Counted from the first letter of the stretch, positions 5,936 through 15,567 are shown. The stretch is DNA of 64,000 nt from JAKVAV01 sp964651785 (GCA_964651785.1 CAZYWJ010000003.1:1-64000), one strand, 5' to 3'. Made by a program: numbers and translations. The notes: generated by a model not told the origin, from the letters alone.

Positions 5936-8350
5936 ATGTCCACCTTTATGAAGACCGAAGAACAAGCCGTTTCCACTCAAGAAGAAGCATTTATTCAAGA
6001 GATAATTTCCGATTACAAATTGGCTTGCGAAAGCCGTGAAGCATCGCTTTTAGGTAGAAAGGAAGTATTGACCGGAAAGGCAAAATTCGGAATTTTCGGC
6101 GATGGAAAAGAGTTGGCCCAGATAGCCATGGCCAAGCAGTTTGAAAACGGAGATTTTCGTTCGGGATACTACCGCGACCAAACTTTTATGATGGCCATCG
6201 GGGCCCTCACGATCAAACAAGCTTTTGCCGCGCTTTACGCTCACCCTGATGTAGAAAAAGATCCGAGCAGTGCCGGCCGACAAATGGGCGGACATTTCAG
6301 CACGAGAAATCTGGATGCTGACGGCAATTGGAAAGACCTGACGGCTCAAAAAAATTCATCGGCAGATATCTCGCCTACGGCAGGACAAATGCCGCGATTG
6401 GTGGGATTGGCACAAGCCTCAAAAGTTTATCGACAGAACAAAGAGCTGCACACGGGCTTTGAAAAATTTTCCAAAGGCGGAAATGAAGTTGCTTTCGGAA
6501 CAATCGGAGACGCGAGCACCAGCGAGGGCCTGTTTTGGGAATCGTTTAACGCTGCGGGCGTGTTGCAAATTCCGATGGTGATATCGGTTTGGGATGATGG
6601 TTACGGAATATCAGTTCCGAAAAAATATCAAACCACGAAAGGGAGCATTTCCGAGGCGTTGAAAGGATTTCAAAGATCGGAAGACAGTCCGGGCTACGAG
6701 ATTTTCAAGGTGAAAGGTTGGGATTACGTCAACCTTGTAAAAACCTACGAAGAGGCGGTAGAGCTTTCGCGAAATGAGCACATCCCCGTTCTCATCCACG
6801 TGGAAGAAGTAACCCAACCCCAAGGACACTCGACATCGGGATCACACGAGCGCTACAAATCCAAAGAGCGTCTGGAGTGGGCCAAAGAATTTGATTGCAT
6901 CACCAAATTCAAAACGTGGATCGTTGAACACGATTTGGCTACGGAAGAAGAGCTTGATAATATTGCCAAACAGGCAAAGAAAGACGTACGTTCGGCACAG
7001 AAAGAGGCTTGGAATGAATTTCAATCAGAGATCGCCGCAGAAAGAGATGAATTACTTTCCATTTTGGAGAAAGCCACGGGCAATGAAAAAATTGATTCAA
7101 TCTCAAGAAGTTTAAAATCACTCACGGAATTAATTCGAAAAGATGTCATTTCCGGAGCACGTCAGGCTTTTTATGTTTTGCGAAATGACAAGGGAGATGT
7201 TCATACTGAATTGCAGTCTTGGATAAAGCGTTACCGCGAAAAATACAGCGAGCGCTACAGTTCTCACCTTTTTAGCGAAAGCGAAAACTCACCACTGAAA
7301 ATAGGTGAATCGGCACCCATCTACGACTCGGATGAAATGGTGGACGGACGTATTATCCTACGCGACAACTTTGAAGCACTGTTCAGAAAGTATCCCGAAA
7401 TACTGACGTTCGGAGAAGATGTAGGAAAAATAGGCGGGGTGAATCAGAGCATGGAAGGCATGCAGGAAAAATTCGGAGAGTTGCGCGTATCGGATACGGG
7501 AATTCGCGAGGCTACCATAATGGGGCAGGGAATCGGTATGGCGATGCGAGGCTTGAGGCCAATAGCTGAAATTCAATACTTGGATTACTTGCTTTATGCT
7601 TTGCAGATCATGAGCGATGATTTGGCTACCGTTCAGTACCGAACCAGCGGCGGACAAAAGGCCCCGTTGATTGTGAGAACGCGCGGACACCGATTGGAAG
7701 GAATTTGGCATTCGGGCTCGCCAATGGGCTCTATTCTCGGTGCCATCCGTGGAATTCATGTATGCGTACCAAGAAATATGACGACCGCCGCAGGAATGTA
7801 CAATACGCTTCTTCAAGGAGATGATCCCGCTTTGGTAATTGAGCCACTGAATGGCTACCGAAGCAAGGAAAAACTACCCGCTAATTTGAGCGAATTTACC
7901 GTTGAGCTCGGCCTTCCCGAAGTGGTTCAGGAAGGCGAAGATTTAACCATCGTTTCGTATGGATCTACTTTCAATTTGGTAAGAGAAGCAGGCGAAACGT
8001 TGAGAGAAATGGGAATCGAAGCAGAATTGATCGATGCTAGAACGCTGCTACCATTTGACAAAAATCACCTCATAGTTGAAAGCTTGAAGAAGACCAATCG
8101 ATTGCTCGTAGTAGATGAAGATGTGCCGGGTGGCGCTTCAGCATTTATACTCGATAAGATACTCAACGAGCAAAACGGATACTTCTTTCTGGATAGCAAG
8201 CCCACTACCCTTTCCGCGAAAGCGCACAGGCCTGCATACGGGAGTGACGGTGACTATTTTTCAAAACCGAATCACGAAGATATCGTGGAAGCGGCCTACG
8301 CAATAATGCACGAATTCGATCCGGAAGCGTTCCCCTCTTTATTCGATTGA
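5936..8350 (+). CDS. Fused alpha/beta E1 component of a 2-oxoacid dehydrogenase (branched-chain type)
   Basis: An 804-residue thiamine-diphosphate enzyme that joins both E1 subunits in one chain. Residues about 30-340 are E1-alpha with the ThDP motif GDASTSEGLFWESFNAAG near residue 191 and GYGISVPKKYQTTKG. Residues about 470-800 are E1-beta (FGEDVGKIGGVNQSMEG; SGGQKAPLIVRTRGH). It decarboxylates a 2-oxo acid and passes the acyl group to a lipoyl E2. The fused form is common in Bacteroidota and is annotated as 2-oxoisovalerate-type E1; the substrate cannot be fixed from sequence. E2 and E3 are not in the window, so the complex is assembled from genes elsewhere. Start 5936 or 5948 are both possible. 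Confidence 0.9.
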   Translation: MSTFMKTEEQAVSTQEEAFIQEIISDYKLACESREASLLGRKEVLTGKAKFGIFGDGKELAQIAMAKQFENGDFRSGYYRDQTFMMAIGALTIKQAFAALYAHPDVEKDPSSAGRQMGGHFSTRNLDADGNWKDLTAQKNSSADISPTAGQMPRLVGLAQASKVYRQNKELHTGFEKFSKGGNEVAFGTIGDASTSEGLFWESFNAAGVLQIPMVISVWDDGYGISVPKKYQTTKGSISEALKGFQRSEDSPGYEIFKVKGWDYVNLVKTYEEAVELSRNEHIPVLIHVEEVTQPQGHSTSGSHERYKSKERLEWAKEFDCITKFKTWIVEHDLATEEELDNIAKQAKKDVRSAQKEAWNEFQSEIAAERDELLSILEKATGNEKIDSISRSLKSLTELIRKDVISGARQAFYVLRNDKGDVHTELQSWIKRYREKYSERYSSHLFSESENSPLKIGESAPIYDSDEMVDGRIILRDNFEALFRKYPEILTFGEDVGKIGGVNQSMEGMQEKFGELRVSDTGIREATIMGQGIGMAMRGLRPIAEIQYLDYLLYALQIMSDDLATVQYRTSGGQKAPLIVRTRGHRLEGIWHSGSPMGSILGAIRGIHVCVPRNMTTAAGMYNTLLQGDDPALVIEPLNGYRSKEKLPANLSEFTVELGLPEVVQEGEDLTIVSYGSTFNLVREAGETLREMGIEAELIDARTLLPFDKNHLIVESLKKTNRLLVVDEDVPGGASAFILDKILNEQNGYFFLDSKPTTLSAKAHRPAYGSDGDYFSKPNHEDIVEAAYAIMHEFDPEAFPSLFD

Positions 8351-8490
8351 GAAGCAGTGCCTGAATTGGTCAACAATTCAATTGTGAAGAAATTATTATC
8401 CAAAAATTAAGCAGGGAAGTCGCGTCCCATCGAGTTATTCTTTATTTTGGCTCCCTAAGGTGTAATTAAGACACCAATATTCTATAGCGC

Positions 8491-11436
8491 ATGAATTGGA
8501 AGAATATGTGGAAGGCGACTACCGTCGCATTTTTCTTTTTACTGGCAGGTCTCGTCTCTCACGCTCAAGGTACCATCACCGGAACTATTTCAGATGATGA
8601 TACGGGTGAAACCTTGATCGGCGCCTCGGTAGTTATTAAAGGTACTACTACCGGAACTACTACCGACATTGATGGAAATTTCAGCCTGAAAGTAAATCAG
8701 AATCCGCCCATTACCCTTATCATAAACTTTCTCGGTTATAGCGCTAAAGAGTACACGGTGAACTCTTTCGATGAAAAGGTTAAAGTAGCATTAGGTACGG
8801 ATAATGTATTGATAAGCGAGGTGGAAGTGGTGGGAAGCCGCATCAGCGAAAAAACAAAGCAGGCCCCACTTACTGTAGAATCTATGGACGTAATCGCCAT
8901 TAAAGAAGCTCCTTCCGGAAATTTCTATGAAGGGCTGGGTAATTTGAAAGGCGTAGATATCACCTCGGCAAGTTTGGGCTTCAAGATTTTGAATACCCGT
9001 GGGTTTAACAGCACATCTCCCGTAAGATCTTTGCAATTGATTGATGGGGTCGATAACCAGTCTCCGGGGCTCAACTTCTCCTTGGGTAACTTTTTGGGAG
9101 CCTCAGATCTCGACATTCAATCGGTAGATATTGTAGCGGGAGCCAGTTCAGCTTACTATGGTCCCGGCGCTTTTAACGGGGTGATTGACATGCGAACCAA
9201 AGATCCGTTTTTATTTCCGGGATTGACGGTTTCACTCAAAGCCGGAGAGCGCTCGCTTTTTGAAGGGGCGGTGAGGTGGGCCGACGTGATAAAGGACAAA
9301 AACGGAAAGGATAAATTCGGATATAAGTTGAATGTATTCTATCTGAGTGCTTTGGATTGGGAGGCCGAAAACTACGATGCGGTCGAAGGCTTGGCGGTAG
9401 ATCGAACGAATTACTCAGGCTATGATGCCGTCAATGTTTATGGAGATGAAGTAACTACCGGGGGAAATATTTTCATCAATGATCTGGGCCCGAGCATCAA
9501 TCGGAGGCCTGCTTTGACCAGAGTTTATCGACCAGGCTATAGGGAAATTGACATAGCAGACTACGACACAAAAAATTTGAAATCGAGTGTAGGTCTGTAT
9601 TACAAATTTGAGGAAGATCTGGTATTGGATTATTACTTTAACTACGGGAATGGCACGACCATTTATCAGGGAGACAATCGTTACAGCCTAAGGGATATTC
9701 AATTTTTCCAACACAAGGTTCAGATTGAAAAAAAGGGCAAGTGGTTTTTTCGAGCCTACACCACTAGTGAAGATGCGGGAGATAGCTATGATGCAGTACT
9801 GACCGGAACATTACTGTCGGACGCGCATATGACAGAAGGCACCTATTATCGCTCCTATTCACAAAATTATGAGACTTTCAATGATCAACTCTTTGCGGCC
9901 GGAATGCCTAGTCCCGACAGTTCCGAATATGCTTCAACGCAGCCTCAATTTATAGATTTCTTTGATCCGGAAACCGGAACGGCTCCCGGATTTGCAGAGG
10001 CAAATACGGCGTGGCGCCGAATGGTCCAGAACGATCAACTCGAATGGGCACAAGAAAATGCTGAAATAATGCAGCAATACAATGAATTAATTGAACGGAC
10101 TACAAAAGGACAAGGGGAAAACCCATACTTCGAACCCGGAACTGCGCGATTTGACTCTTTGTTTAATGATATCACTTCTCGATTATTTACTGAAGGAGGG
10201 TCTCGTTTTTACGATAAATCTAGCTTGTACCACGCTCAAGGTGAATATATTTTCGACCTGCCCTTTGCGAAAATCAGAGCAGGAGGAAGCGCAAGACTGT
10301 ACAGACCGAACTCCAGAGGTACGATTTTCGAAGACACCTTGCAATACACGAGAGAAACGATAGTTAACGAAGATGGAACGACCTCAACCGTAAGAACAGA
10401 CAGTAGCTACAGAGAAGTGACCAATTGGCAAGCCGGTGCATATGTGGGTATGGAGAAAAAATTTATTGATGATCGATTGACAGTACAGGCTACTCTACGT
10501 GTTGACAAGAATGAGAACTTCAATGCAGTAATATCACCCGCCGCGAGTTTGGTTTTTCAGTTAAACGAAAACACTATACTGCGAGCAGGAGTGTCTTCAG
10601 CAGTTCGAAATCCCACTATGGCCGACCAGTTTTTGTACTACGATGTGGGCCGGGCCATCCTCTTGGGAAATTTATCAGGTCAGGATTCTTTGGTAACTCT
10701 CGATTCTTTCGATGCCGCAAGAAATAGCCAATTGTTTGACTGGAATCAATTGGAATTCTTCAATGTAGATCCCATACAGCCCGAAAAAGCCAGAACGTTT
10801 GAGGTGGGTTACCGAGGTACGGTTAGCAATAAACTTTACATCGACGCGAGCTACTACTATACATTTTATGAAGACTTCATTGGATTTAATATCGGGCTAA
10901 CCCTTCCCTATACCCCTCAAGCCGAGAGACCGGACTTCACTAGCCTGCAAGTGTTCAGGGTAGCCGCCAACGCTACTGAAACCGTAACGACTCAAGGTTT
11001 CTCCGTCGGCGTGAATTACTATTTCTACAAAACCTTTGCGCTTACGTCAAATTACAGTTGGAACAACTTGGTAAGTGGTGACGATGATCCGATCATTCCG
11101 GCCTTCAACACACCTGAACACAAAGTCAACATTGGAATCAATGCAAGAGATTTAAAAACTGATTTTGGTTTGTTTCAATTGAAAAATTGGGGATTCAGTG
11201 CAAATGCGAAATGGGTAGACGGATTTGTTTTTGAAGGAAGTCCTCAGTTTACCGGCTTCGTTCCTTCCTATTATATGGTTGATGCCGCCGTTATGACGAA
11301 TTTCAAAAAAATAAATACAACCTTAAAGCTCGGTGCTTCTAATTTGACTGATAACAGAGTATTTACGGTATATGGTGGCCCTTATATAGGACGGATGGCG
11401 TATATTTCCATTATATATGAATGGTTGAATCGATAA
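8491..11436 (+). CDS. TonB-dependent outer-membrane receptor with N-terminal carboxypeptidase-regulatory-like domain
   Basis: A 981-residue receptor. It begins with a signal peptide cut after SHAQ (about residue 26), then a CarboxypepD_reg-like domain (about 28-105; GTISDDDTGETLIGASVVIK), a plug domain (about 120-230; APSGNFYEGLGNLKGVDI, VDIVAGASSAYYGPGAFNGV) and a 22-strand-type barrel ending in the outer-membrane terminal strand YISIIYEWLNR. It imports an unidentified ligand using TonB energy. No SusD-type lipoprotein follows, so it is not a SusCD pair. The next gene, 44 nt downstream, is a secreted hydrolase-like T9SS protein, which suggests a joint uptake or degradation task. The 140-nt region before the start has no clear TAnnTTTG element. 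Confidence 0.93.
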   Translation: MNWKNMWKATTVAFFFLLAGLVSHAQGTITGTISDDDTGETLIGASVVIKGTTTGTTTDIDGNFSLKVNQNPPITLIINFLGYSAKEYTVNSFDEKVKVALGTDNVLISEVEVVGSRISEKTKQAPLTVESMDVIAIKEAPSGNFYEGLGNLKGVDITSASLGFKILNTRGFNSTSPVRSLQLIDGVDNQSPGLNFSLGNFLGASDLDIQSVDIVAGASSAYYGPGAFNGVIDMRTKDPFLFPGLTVSLKAGERSLFEGAVRWADVIKDKNGKDKFGYKLNVFYLSALDWEAENYDAVEGLAVDRTNYSGYDAVNVYGDEVTTGGNIFINDLGPSINRRPALTRVYRPGYREIDIADYDTKNLKSSVGLYYKFEEDLVLDYYFNYGNGTTIYQGDNRYSLRDIQFFQHKVQIEKKGKWFFRAYTTSEDAGDSYDAVLTGTLLSDAHMTEGTYYRSYSQNYETFNDQLFAAGMPSPDSSEYASTQPQFIDFFDPETGTAPGFAEANTAWRRMVQNDQLEWAQENAEIMQQYNELIERTTKGQGENPYFEPGTARFDSLFNDITSRLFTEGGSRFYDKSSLYHAQGEYIFDLPFAKIRAGGSARLYRPNSRGTIFEDTLQYTRETIVNEDGTTSTVRTDSSYREVTNWQAGAYVGMEKKFIDDRLTVQATLRVDKNENFNAVISPAASLVFQLNENTILRAGVSSAVRNPTMADQFLYYDVGRAILLGNLSGQDSLVTLDSFDAARNSQLFDWNQLEFFNVDPIQPEKARTFEVGYRGTVSNKLYIDASYYYTFYEDFIGFNIGLTLPYTPQAERPDFTSLQVFRVAANATETVTTQGFSVGVNYYFYKTFALTSNYSWNNLVSGDDDPIIPAFNTPEHKVNIGINARDLKTDFGLFQLKNWGFSANAKWVDGFVFEGSPQFTGFVPSYYMVDAAVMTNFKKINTTLKLGASNLTDNRVFTVYGGPYIGRMAYISIIYEWLNR

Positions 11437-11480
11437 ATGTCTTAATTTAACATCCTATTTTAATAGAAAAAACAGCACGT

Positions 11481-13214
11481 ATGAAGAAAAATTTACTAGG
11501 TATAAGTCTGGGAATATTCCTGGCAACCACATTACAAACACATGCTCAGCGTTACGCAACGGAAATCTACTCGACAAATGATGTGGAATCTGATGTAACC
11601 TATGGAGCAAACGTTAACCCGTTTTCAATCCCCGGCATTCAATCAGATCCGGCAACATGGAATGCCGAGATGGCTGCATTAAACGAAAATATTGACAACG
11701 GAGAGTCATTTCCTACGGAATATTTTATCCCTGCAACTGCTCCCGGAGGAGATCAAACATTGGTAAAGCTTACTGCCTTAGAAATGGATATTTATACTCC
11801 TCCTTCTGAAGATGATGTTGACGACCGTCCTCTAATTATCTTCATTCACACCGGAAATTTTCTGCCGCCATTGTTCAACGGAGGAATTACAGGTGACAAG
11901 ATAGACAGCGCAGGAGTAAACCTGTGCCGTCAGTGGGCAAGAAGAGGTTTTGTGGCAGCATCAATCAACTACCGTTTGGGCTGGAACCCTGAATCTACGG
12001 ACCCTGACGTTCGAAGAGGTTCGTTGTTACAGGCTGTTTACCGCGCCATTCATGACACGCAAAGCGCAGTGCGTTTCTTCAAAGCTTCTGTGAACGAAGG
12101 AAATCCTTACGGAATAGATCCGGATAAAATTGTTTTATTCGGTCAAGGCTCAGGAGGATATGTGGCTCAAGCATATGTGACTTTAGATGATTATGTTGAA
12201 GAAATTGCCAGCTTGCCTAAATTTCAGGGTAATGACGGGCCGTATGTTATCCCCGCCGTAGATGGTGATATCGAAGGTGGTCCCGGGTTGACCAGACTTC
12301 CCGATCCTCGTGAAGAGGCAGGTATCTCCAAAGAAGTTCACATGGGAATCAATGCCGGTGGTGCATTGGCCGACATTTCTTGGTTGGATGAAGGAGAAGT
12401 GCCTATGGTAAGCTTTCACGCAATCAGAGACCCTTTTGCTCCATTTGATGATGGAACGGTTGTAGTTCCTACGACAAACGAAAATGTCGTTGATGTAAGC
12501 GGTGCGAATGTTTTTATCCAAACTGCTAATGATCTTGGAAATAATTTCCCGATCGCTACTATGCCATCTGATCCTTACACGGACAGAGCACGTTCTCTCT
12601 ATGGAGAAACATTTGACTACATCCTTCCGACTGAACCAACAATTACCGTTGCTCCTTCTCCCGAAGGATTGTTTCCGGTTTTGCTTCCGATAAATGAACC
12701 CATTCCGGGAGTGCCGTTTTTTAATCAAAGCGGACCATGGGATTGGTGGGATTTAACCACTTTGGAAGCGGTAGTTGCCGGGACAAACGCTGCCGCAGGA
12801 ACTGATTTTAATGCTCAGGAGCTTCACGATTCAGGTGTTTTGGGTAATCCGGGAATGGGTCCTGACAAAGGTTTAGCCTACATTGATACTATTCAGGGCT
12901 ACGCAGTTCCGCGCATTATGTGTGTTCTCGGCTTAGAAGGAGCCTCTTGCGGACCAAACAGCACCAACGACCAAGTTTACGAAAACTCTACCTCAGTTTA
13001 TCCGAACCCAACTCAAGGTCAGTTGACCATCAGAAATGATGAGCATATGATTCAGAGAATTGAGTTGATGGATATCACCGGAAGAGTGGTAATGAATAAG
13101 GTGGTAAATGCAGGTATTTACACCCTCGACAGAAGAAACTTCAGCGACGGAGTATACCTCATGCGCGTAGTATTCGACGATAATCAGATTACCAAGAAGG
13201 TTCTGTTTAATTAA
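11481..13214 (+). CDS. Secreted alpha/beta-hydrolase-like protein with T9SS type A sorting domain
   Basis: 577 residues with a signal peptide (cut after QTHAQ). Residues about 95-240 form a carboxylesterase-like alpha/beta-hydrolase half: LIIFIHTGNFLPP is the oxyanion-hole strand and NIHDTQ-like AIHDTQSAVRFFK precedes the nucleophile elbow. The elbow reads FGQGSGGY instead of the canonical GxSxG, so the catalytic serine is shifted or lost. The C-terminus (about 500-577) is a T9SS type A domain: VYPNPTQGQLTI, MDITGRVV, DGVYLMRVVF, ending KKVLFN. It would be exported through T9SS to the surface or medium. It follows the TonB receptor by 44 nt, and a strong terminator closes the pair. The substrate is unknown. 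Confidence 0.85.
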   Translation: MKKNLLGISLGIFLATTLQTHAQRYATEIYSTNDVESDVTYGANVNPFSIPGIQSDPATWNAEMAALNENIDNGESFPTEYFIPATAPGGDQTLVKLTALEMDIYTPPSEDDVDDRPLIIFIHTGNFLPPLFNGGITGDKIDSAGVNLCRQWARRGFVAASINYRLGWNPESTDPDVRRGSLLQAVYRAIHDTQSAVRFFKASVNEGNPYGIDPDKIVLFGQGSGGYVAQAYVTLDDYVEEIASLPKFQGNDGPYVIPAVDGDIEGGPGLTRLPDPREEAGISKEVHMGINAGGALADISWLDEGEVPMVSFHAIRDPFAPFDDGTVVVPTTNENVVDVSGANVFIQTANDLGNNFPIATMPSDPYTDRARSLYGETFDYILPTEPTITVAPSPEGLFPVLLPINEPIPGVPFFNQSGPWDWWDLTTLEAVVAGTNAAAGTDFNAQELHDSGVLGNPGMGPDKGLAYIDTIQGYAVPRIMCVLGLEGASCGPNSTNDQVYENSTSVYPNPTQGQLTIRNDEHMIQRIELMDITGRVVMNKVVNAGIYTLDRRNFSDGVYLMRVVFDDNQITKKVLFN

Positions 13215-13236
13215 ACGGAATATTCAACGAAATGAA

Positions 13237-13274
13237 AAAGCCCTTTCGCATCTGCGGAAGGGCTTTCTTTTTAA
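13237..13274 (+). terminator. Strong Rho-independent terminator after the secreted hydrolase gene
   Basis: AAAGCCCTTTCGC pairs with GCGGAAGGGCTTT (one wobble) around ATCT, followed by CTTTTT. It ends the receptor-hydrolase unit and overlaps the spacer leading to the murQ -7 element. Confidence 0.88.
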
Positions 13275-13279
13275 TTTTG
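13272..13279 (+). promoter_or_regulatory. -7 promoter element TAATTTTG for murQ
   Basis: TAATTTTG fits TAnnTTTG and ends 4 nt before the GTG start codon at 13284, implying a leaderless murQ transcript. It abuts the T-run of the upstream terminator. Confidence 0.6.
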
Positions 13280-13283
13280 ACTT

Positions 13284-13927
13284 GTGAAACAACACACCGA
13301 AAAAGAGTCGCTTTACAAAGACTTAGACAGAAAAGATCCGCTTACCCTCTTAACCGAAATCAATCAGGAAGATGCGAAGGTTCACGAAGCGGTAAAAAAG
13401 GAAATTCCCCGAATTGAAAAGTTCGTCTCGGCTGCAGCCGAAAGAATGCGCAAGGGCGGGCGGCTGTTTTATATCGGAGCCGGAACCAGCGGTCGACTGG
13501 GAATAGTAGATGCCTCCGAATGTCCGCCCACTTTCGGAGTACCACACGGTTTGGTCATCGGCATCATAGCAGGAGGCGATTCGGCCATTAGAAAGGCTGT
13601 AGAATTTGCTGAAGACAGTGAAAATGAAGGCTGGGAAGACCTTANNNNNNNNNNNNNNNNNNNNNNNNNNNNNNNNNNNNNNNNNNNNNNNNNNNNNNNN
13701 NNNNNNNNNNNNNNNNNNNNNNNNNNNNNNNNNNNNNNNNNNNNAGCCTGATGATTTTACTCGGAAGGGTAAAAGGAAACAGAATGGTAGATATGCAATT
13801 GAGCAATAATAAATTGGTAGATCGAGGAACAAGGATGGTCATGGAAACGTTGGGAGTTGACTACCAAAAAGCAAACGATTTGCTGCTCAAACACGGCAGT
13901 GTGCGAGGAGCCATTAACAATGAGTAA
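13284..13927 (+). CDS. murQ: MurQ, N-acetylmuramic acid 6-phosphate etherase (interrupted by an assembly gap)
   Basis: MurQ cleaves the lactyl ether of MurNAc-6-phosphate to GlcNAc-6-phosphate and lactate during cell-wall recycling. The N-terminal part (120 codons from a GTG at 13284) has the SIS-domain signature YIGAGTSGRLGIVDASECPP. A 100-N gap (13645-13744) follows. After it, codons from 13745 give MILLGRVKGNRMVDMQLSNN and then the family C-terminus to the TAA at 13925-13927. The two halves are not in the same frame across 100 bases, so the true gap length differs; the family length of about 270 residues suggests roughly 180 missing bases. The gene is probably intact in the genome. An unknown conserved gene starts 6 nt later. 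Confidence 0.93.
13645..13744. other. Assembly gap (100 N) inside murQ
   Basis: Exactly 100 N, the standard placeholder for a gap of unknown size. The flanking murQ halves are out of frame over 100 bases, which shows the number is arbitrary. Confidence 0.98.
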
Positions 13928-13933
13928 GATTTC

Positions 13934-14512
13934 ATGCACAGTATTGAGCCATATTTTAATTGGAGAGATTATTACACGGCAGAGGAAGATCCGCGCTCAC
14001 CATTTTACGAGAATGAATACAGTGAATTTGAGTTCACCAATACATTATACGATCACCTCGTACATCCGCAATGGGATCAATTCGGCTCTCCATCACTTTT
14101 CGTGAAAATCCTCTATGCCAATTACCTCGAAGGTTATGTGATCATAGAGTTGTTCGGAGAATGGAATGATTGTCTACACAACGACATTATGTTTTTGAAG
14201 CGCGACCTTGCCGATCATTTTATCGGATTGGGAATCGATAAGTTTATCCTTATCGGCGAAAACGTGCTCAACTTCCACTATTCCGATGATTGCTATTACG
14301 AAGAGTGGTTTGAAGACGTCTCCGAAACCGATGGCTGGATAGCTTTAGTCAATTTTCGCGATCACGTCTTGCAAGAATTCGACGAGGTAGGTGCCGACAG
14401 CTATTTTGTAACGGGAGGCCGACTCCAAGAAGTAAATTGGCGTACCAAAAAGCCTACTGCCGTTTTTGAATCCATTTCGGGATACGTCAAGAAACTACTT
14501 CTCCTCTCCTAA
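13934..14512 (+). CDS. Conserved hypothetical protein downstream of murQ
   Basis: 192 residues, soluble, acidic and rich in aromatic residues (FNWRDYY, WNDCLHNDIMFLK, YYEEWFEDVSETDGWIALVNF), with no signal peptide or membrane segment. I do not recognise a domain. It starts 6 nt after the murQ stop, so the two are co-transcribed and may act together in cell-wall recycling or a linked process; that is positional inference. The 3' end overlaps the convergent NUDIX gene by 18 bases. The start MHSIEPYFNW at 13934 is the first ATG in frame. Confidence 0.75.
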   Translation: MHSIEPYFNWRDYYTAEEDPRSPFYENEYSEFEFTNTLYDHLVHPQWDQFGSPSLFVKILYANYLEGYVIIELFGEWNDCLHNDIMFLKRDLADHFIGLGIDKFILIGENVLNFHYSDDCYYEEWFEDVSETDGWIALVNFRDHVLQEFDEVGADSYFVTGGRLQEVNWRTKKPTAVFESISGYVKKLLLLS

Positions 14513-14926
14513 CCTTTTTAGGTGAGGCACCAGCTTTTTATCTATCGGAAAAGTAAAATCACTTTCTGAAATTTTCGTCAAACTTTGCCATCTGAAAATC
14601 TGATCGTTTTCTAATGGAATAATTGGCCGAAGCTTCTTCAAGCCATCCACCTCTACTTCATAGTAAACAGAGATAACCTGATGGCGATCATTGAAAGCAG
14701 AAACTTGAAAAAAATCGGTTGTATAGAAGTGTTTTGTAACTCGAACATCAAAGCCCGTTTCTTCTTTAAATTCTCTCTTCAAACAGTCGGCCGAGCCTTC
14801 GCCAAATTCCAATCCACCACCCGGCAGTTTGGTAAATGAAAAGCCTTTTATGGTTTCATCACTCAACAAGATGTGCCCTTCGCATATTAAGATGCCATAC
14901 ACGCGTACATTGAACGGAAAACTCAT
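14495..14926 (-). CDS. NUDIX hydrolase
   Basis: 143 residues with a complete NUDIX box, from GGGLEFGEGSADCLKREF to KEETGF, at about residues 36-59 (consensus Gx5Ex7REUxEExGU; the glutamates that bind Mg2+ are present). It hydrolyses a nucleoside diphosphate linked to another moiety; the substrate cannot be told. The start codon overlaps the stop of mnmD by one base (TGATG), so the two are translationally coupled. The 3' end overlaps the convergent murQ-linked gene by 18 bases. Confidence 0.92.
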   Translation of the reverse strand: MSFPFNVRVYGILICEGHILLSDETIKGFSFTKLPGGGLEFGEGSADCLKREFKEETGFDVRVTKHFYTTDFFQVSAFNDRHQVISVYYEVEVDGLKKLRPIIPLENDQIFRWQSLTKISESDFTFPIDKKLVPHLKRLGEEK

Positions 14927-15483
14927 CAGATCTTGGTAGCTCTCATCATTTCTCGTTTGCCTGGTGCCCCGGGAATTTTTTCCACCTCAAAACCCGCTGC
15001 CATCAGATTTCGCCGTGCCGACCCTTTAGATGCATATGTGACTAAAATTCCGCCCTGACAAAGTATTGAAGCGCATATGCGGAATGCCTCTTCCTCCCAA
15101 AGTTCGCTCTGAGCGCGATGGCCGAAAGCATCGTAATAAATCAAATCGAAGCAAGGTTTCGCTTCCGACAATTCGAAAAAGTCNNNNNNNNNNNNNNNNN
15201 NNNNNNNNNNNNNNNNNNNNNNNNNNNNNNNNNNNNNNNNNNNNNNNNNNNNNNNNNNNNNNNNNNNNNNNNNNNNNNNNNNNCCCGTTCCGAATCCCAT
15301 TTCAAAAATTCTGACTGAATTTTCGCTTCCATTCAGATCGAGCCAATGCTCCAATCCTGATTTGATGTAGACATGCTGCGACTCTTGCAAGGCTCCGTGA
15401 GTTGAATGATACGTTTCATCCAATTCAGGAAGGTACAATGATCGACTACCGTCCTTTGTTTCGATTATTTTGAAAGTCTTCAA
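14926..15483 (-). CDS. mnmD: MnmD-type tRNA 5-methylaminomethyl-2-thiouridine methyltransferase (interrupted by a gap)
   Basis: Residues before the gap (SLYLPELDETYHSTHGALQE, HVYIKSGL, then the SAM-binding start IFEMGFGT) and after it (FDLIYYDAFGHRAQSELW; ILVTYASKGSARRNL; KREMMRATKI) match the DUF752/MnmD methyltransferase family, which completes mnm5s2U34 in tRNA anticodons using SAM. A 100-N gap (15184-15283) removes most of the Rossmann fold; the family is about 220 residues, so more than 100 bases are probably missing. The start is a TTG at 15483, since no in-frame ATG exists at the right place and the following KTFKIIETKDGS fits the family N-terminus. It is coupled to the NUDIX gene by TGATG. 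Confidence 0.85.
   Translation of the reverse strand: MKTFKIIETKDGSRSLYLPELDETYHSTHGALQESQHVYIKSGLEHWLDLNGSENSVRIFEMGFGTXXXXXXXXXXXXXXXXXXXXXXXXXXXXXXXXXXDFFELSEAKPCFDLIYYDAFGHRAQSELWEEEAFRICASILCQGGILVTYASKGSARRNLMAAGFEVEKIPGAPGKREMMRATKI
15184..15283. other. Assembly gap (100 N) inside mnmD
   Basis: Exactly 100 N, placeholder length. The same methyltransferase is recognisable on both sides, so the gap lies within a single gene. Confidence 0.98.
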
Positions 15484-15567
15484 ACGCTTTGAATTACAAT
15501 TTTGAACTGAAGATTACCTGCTTACCGTAACAATAAGTTCTATTTTTCGGCAAAGTTCTAAAGTCCT

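Noticed and set aside
11481..13214. Calling the T9SS hydrolase-like protein an active carboxylesterase
   Set aside because: The nucleophile elbow deviates from GxSxG, so catalytic activity is not supported by the sequence.
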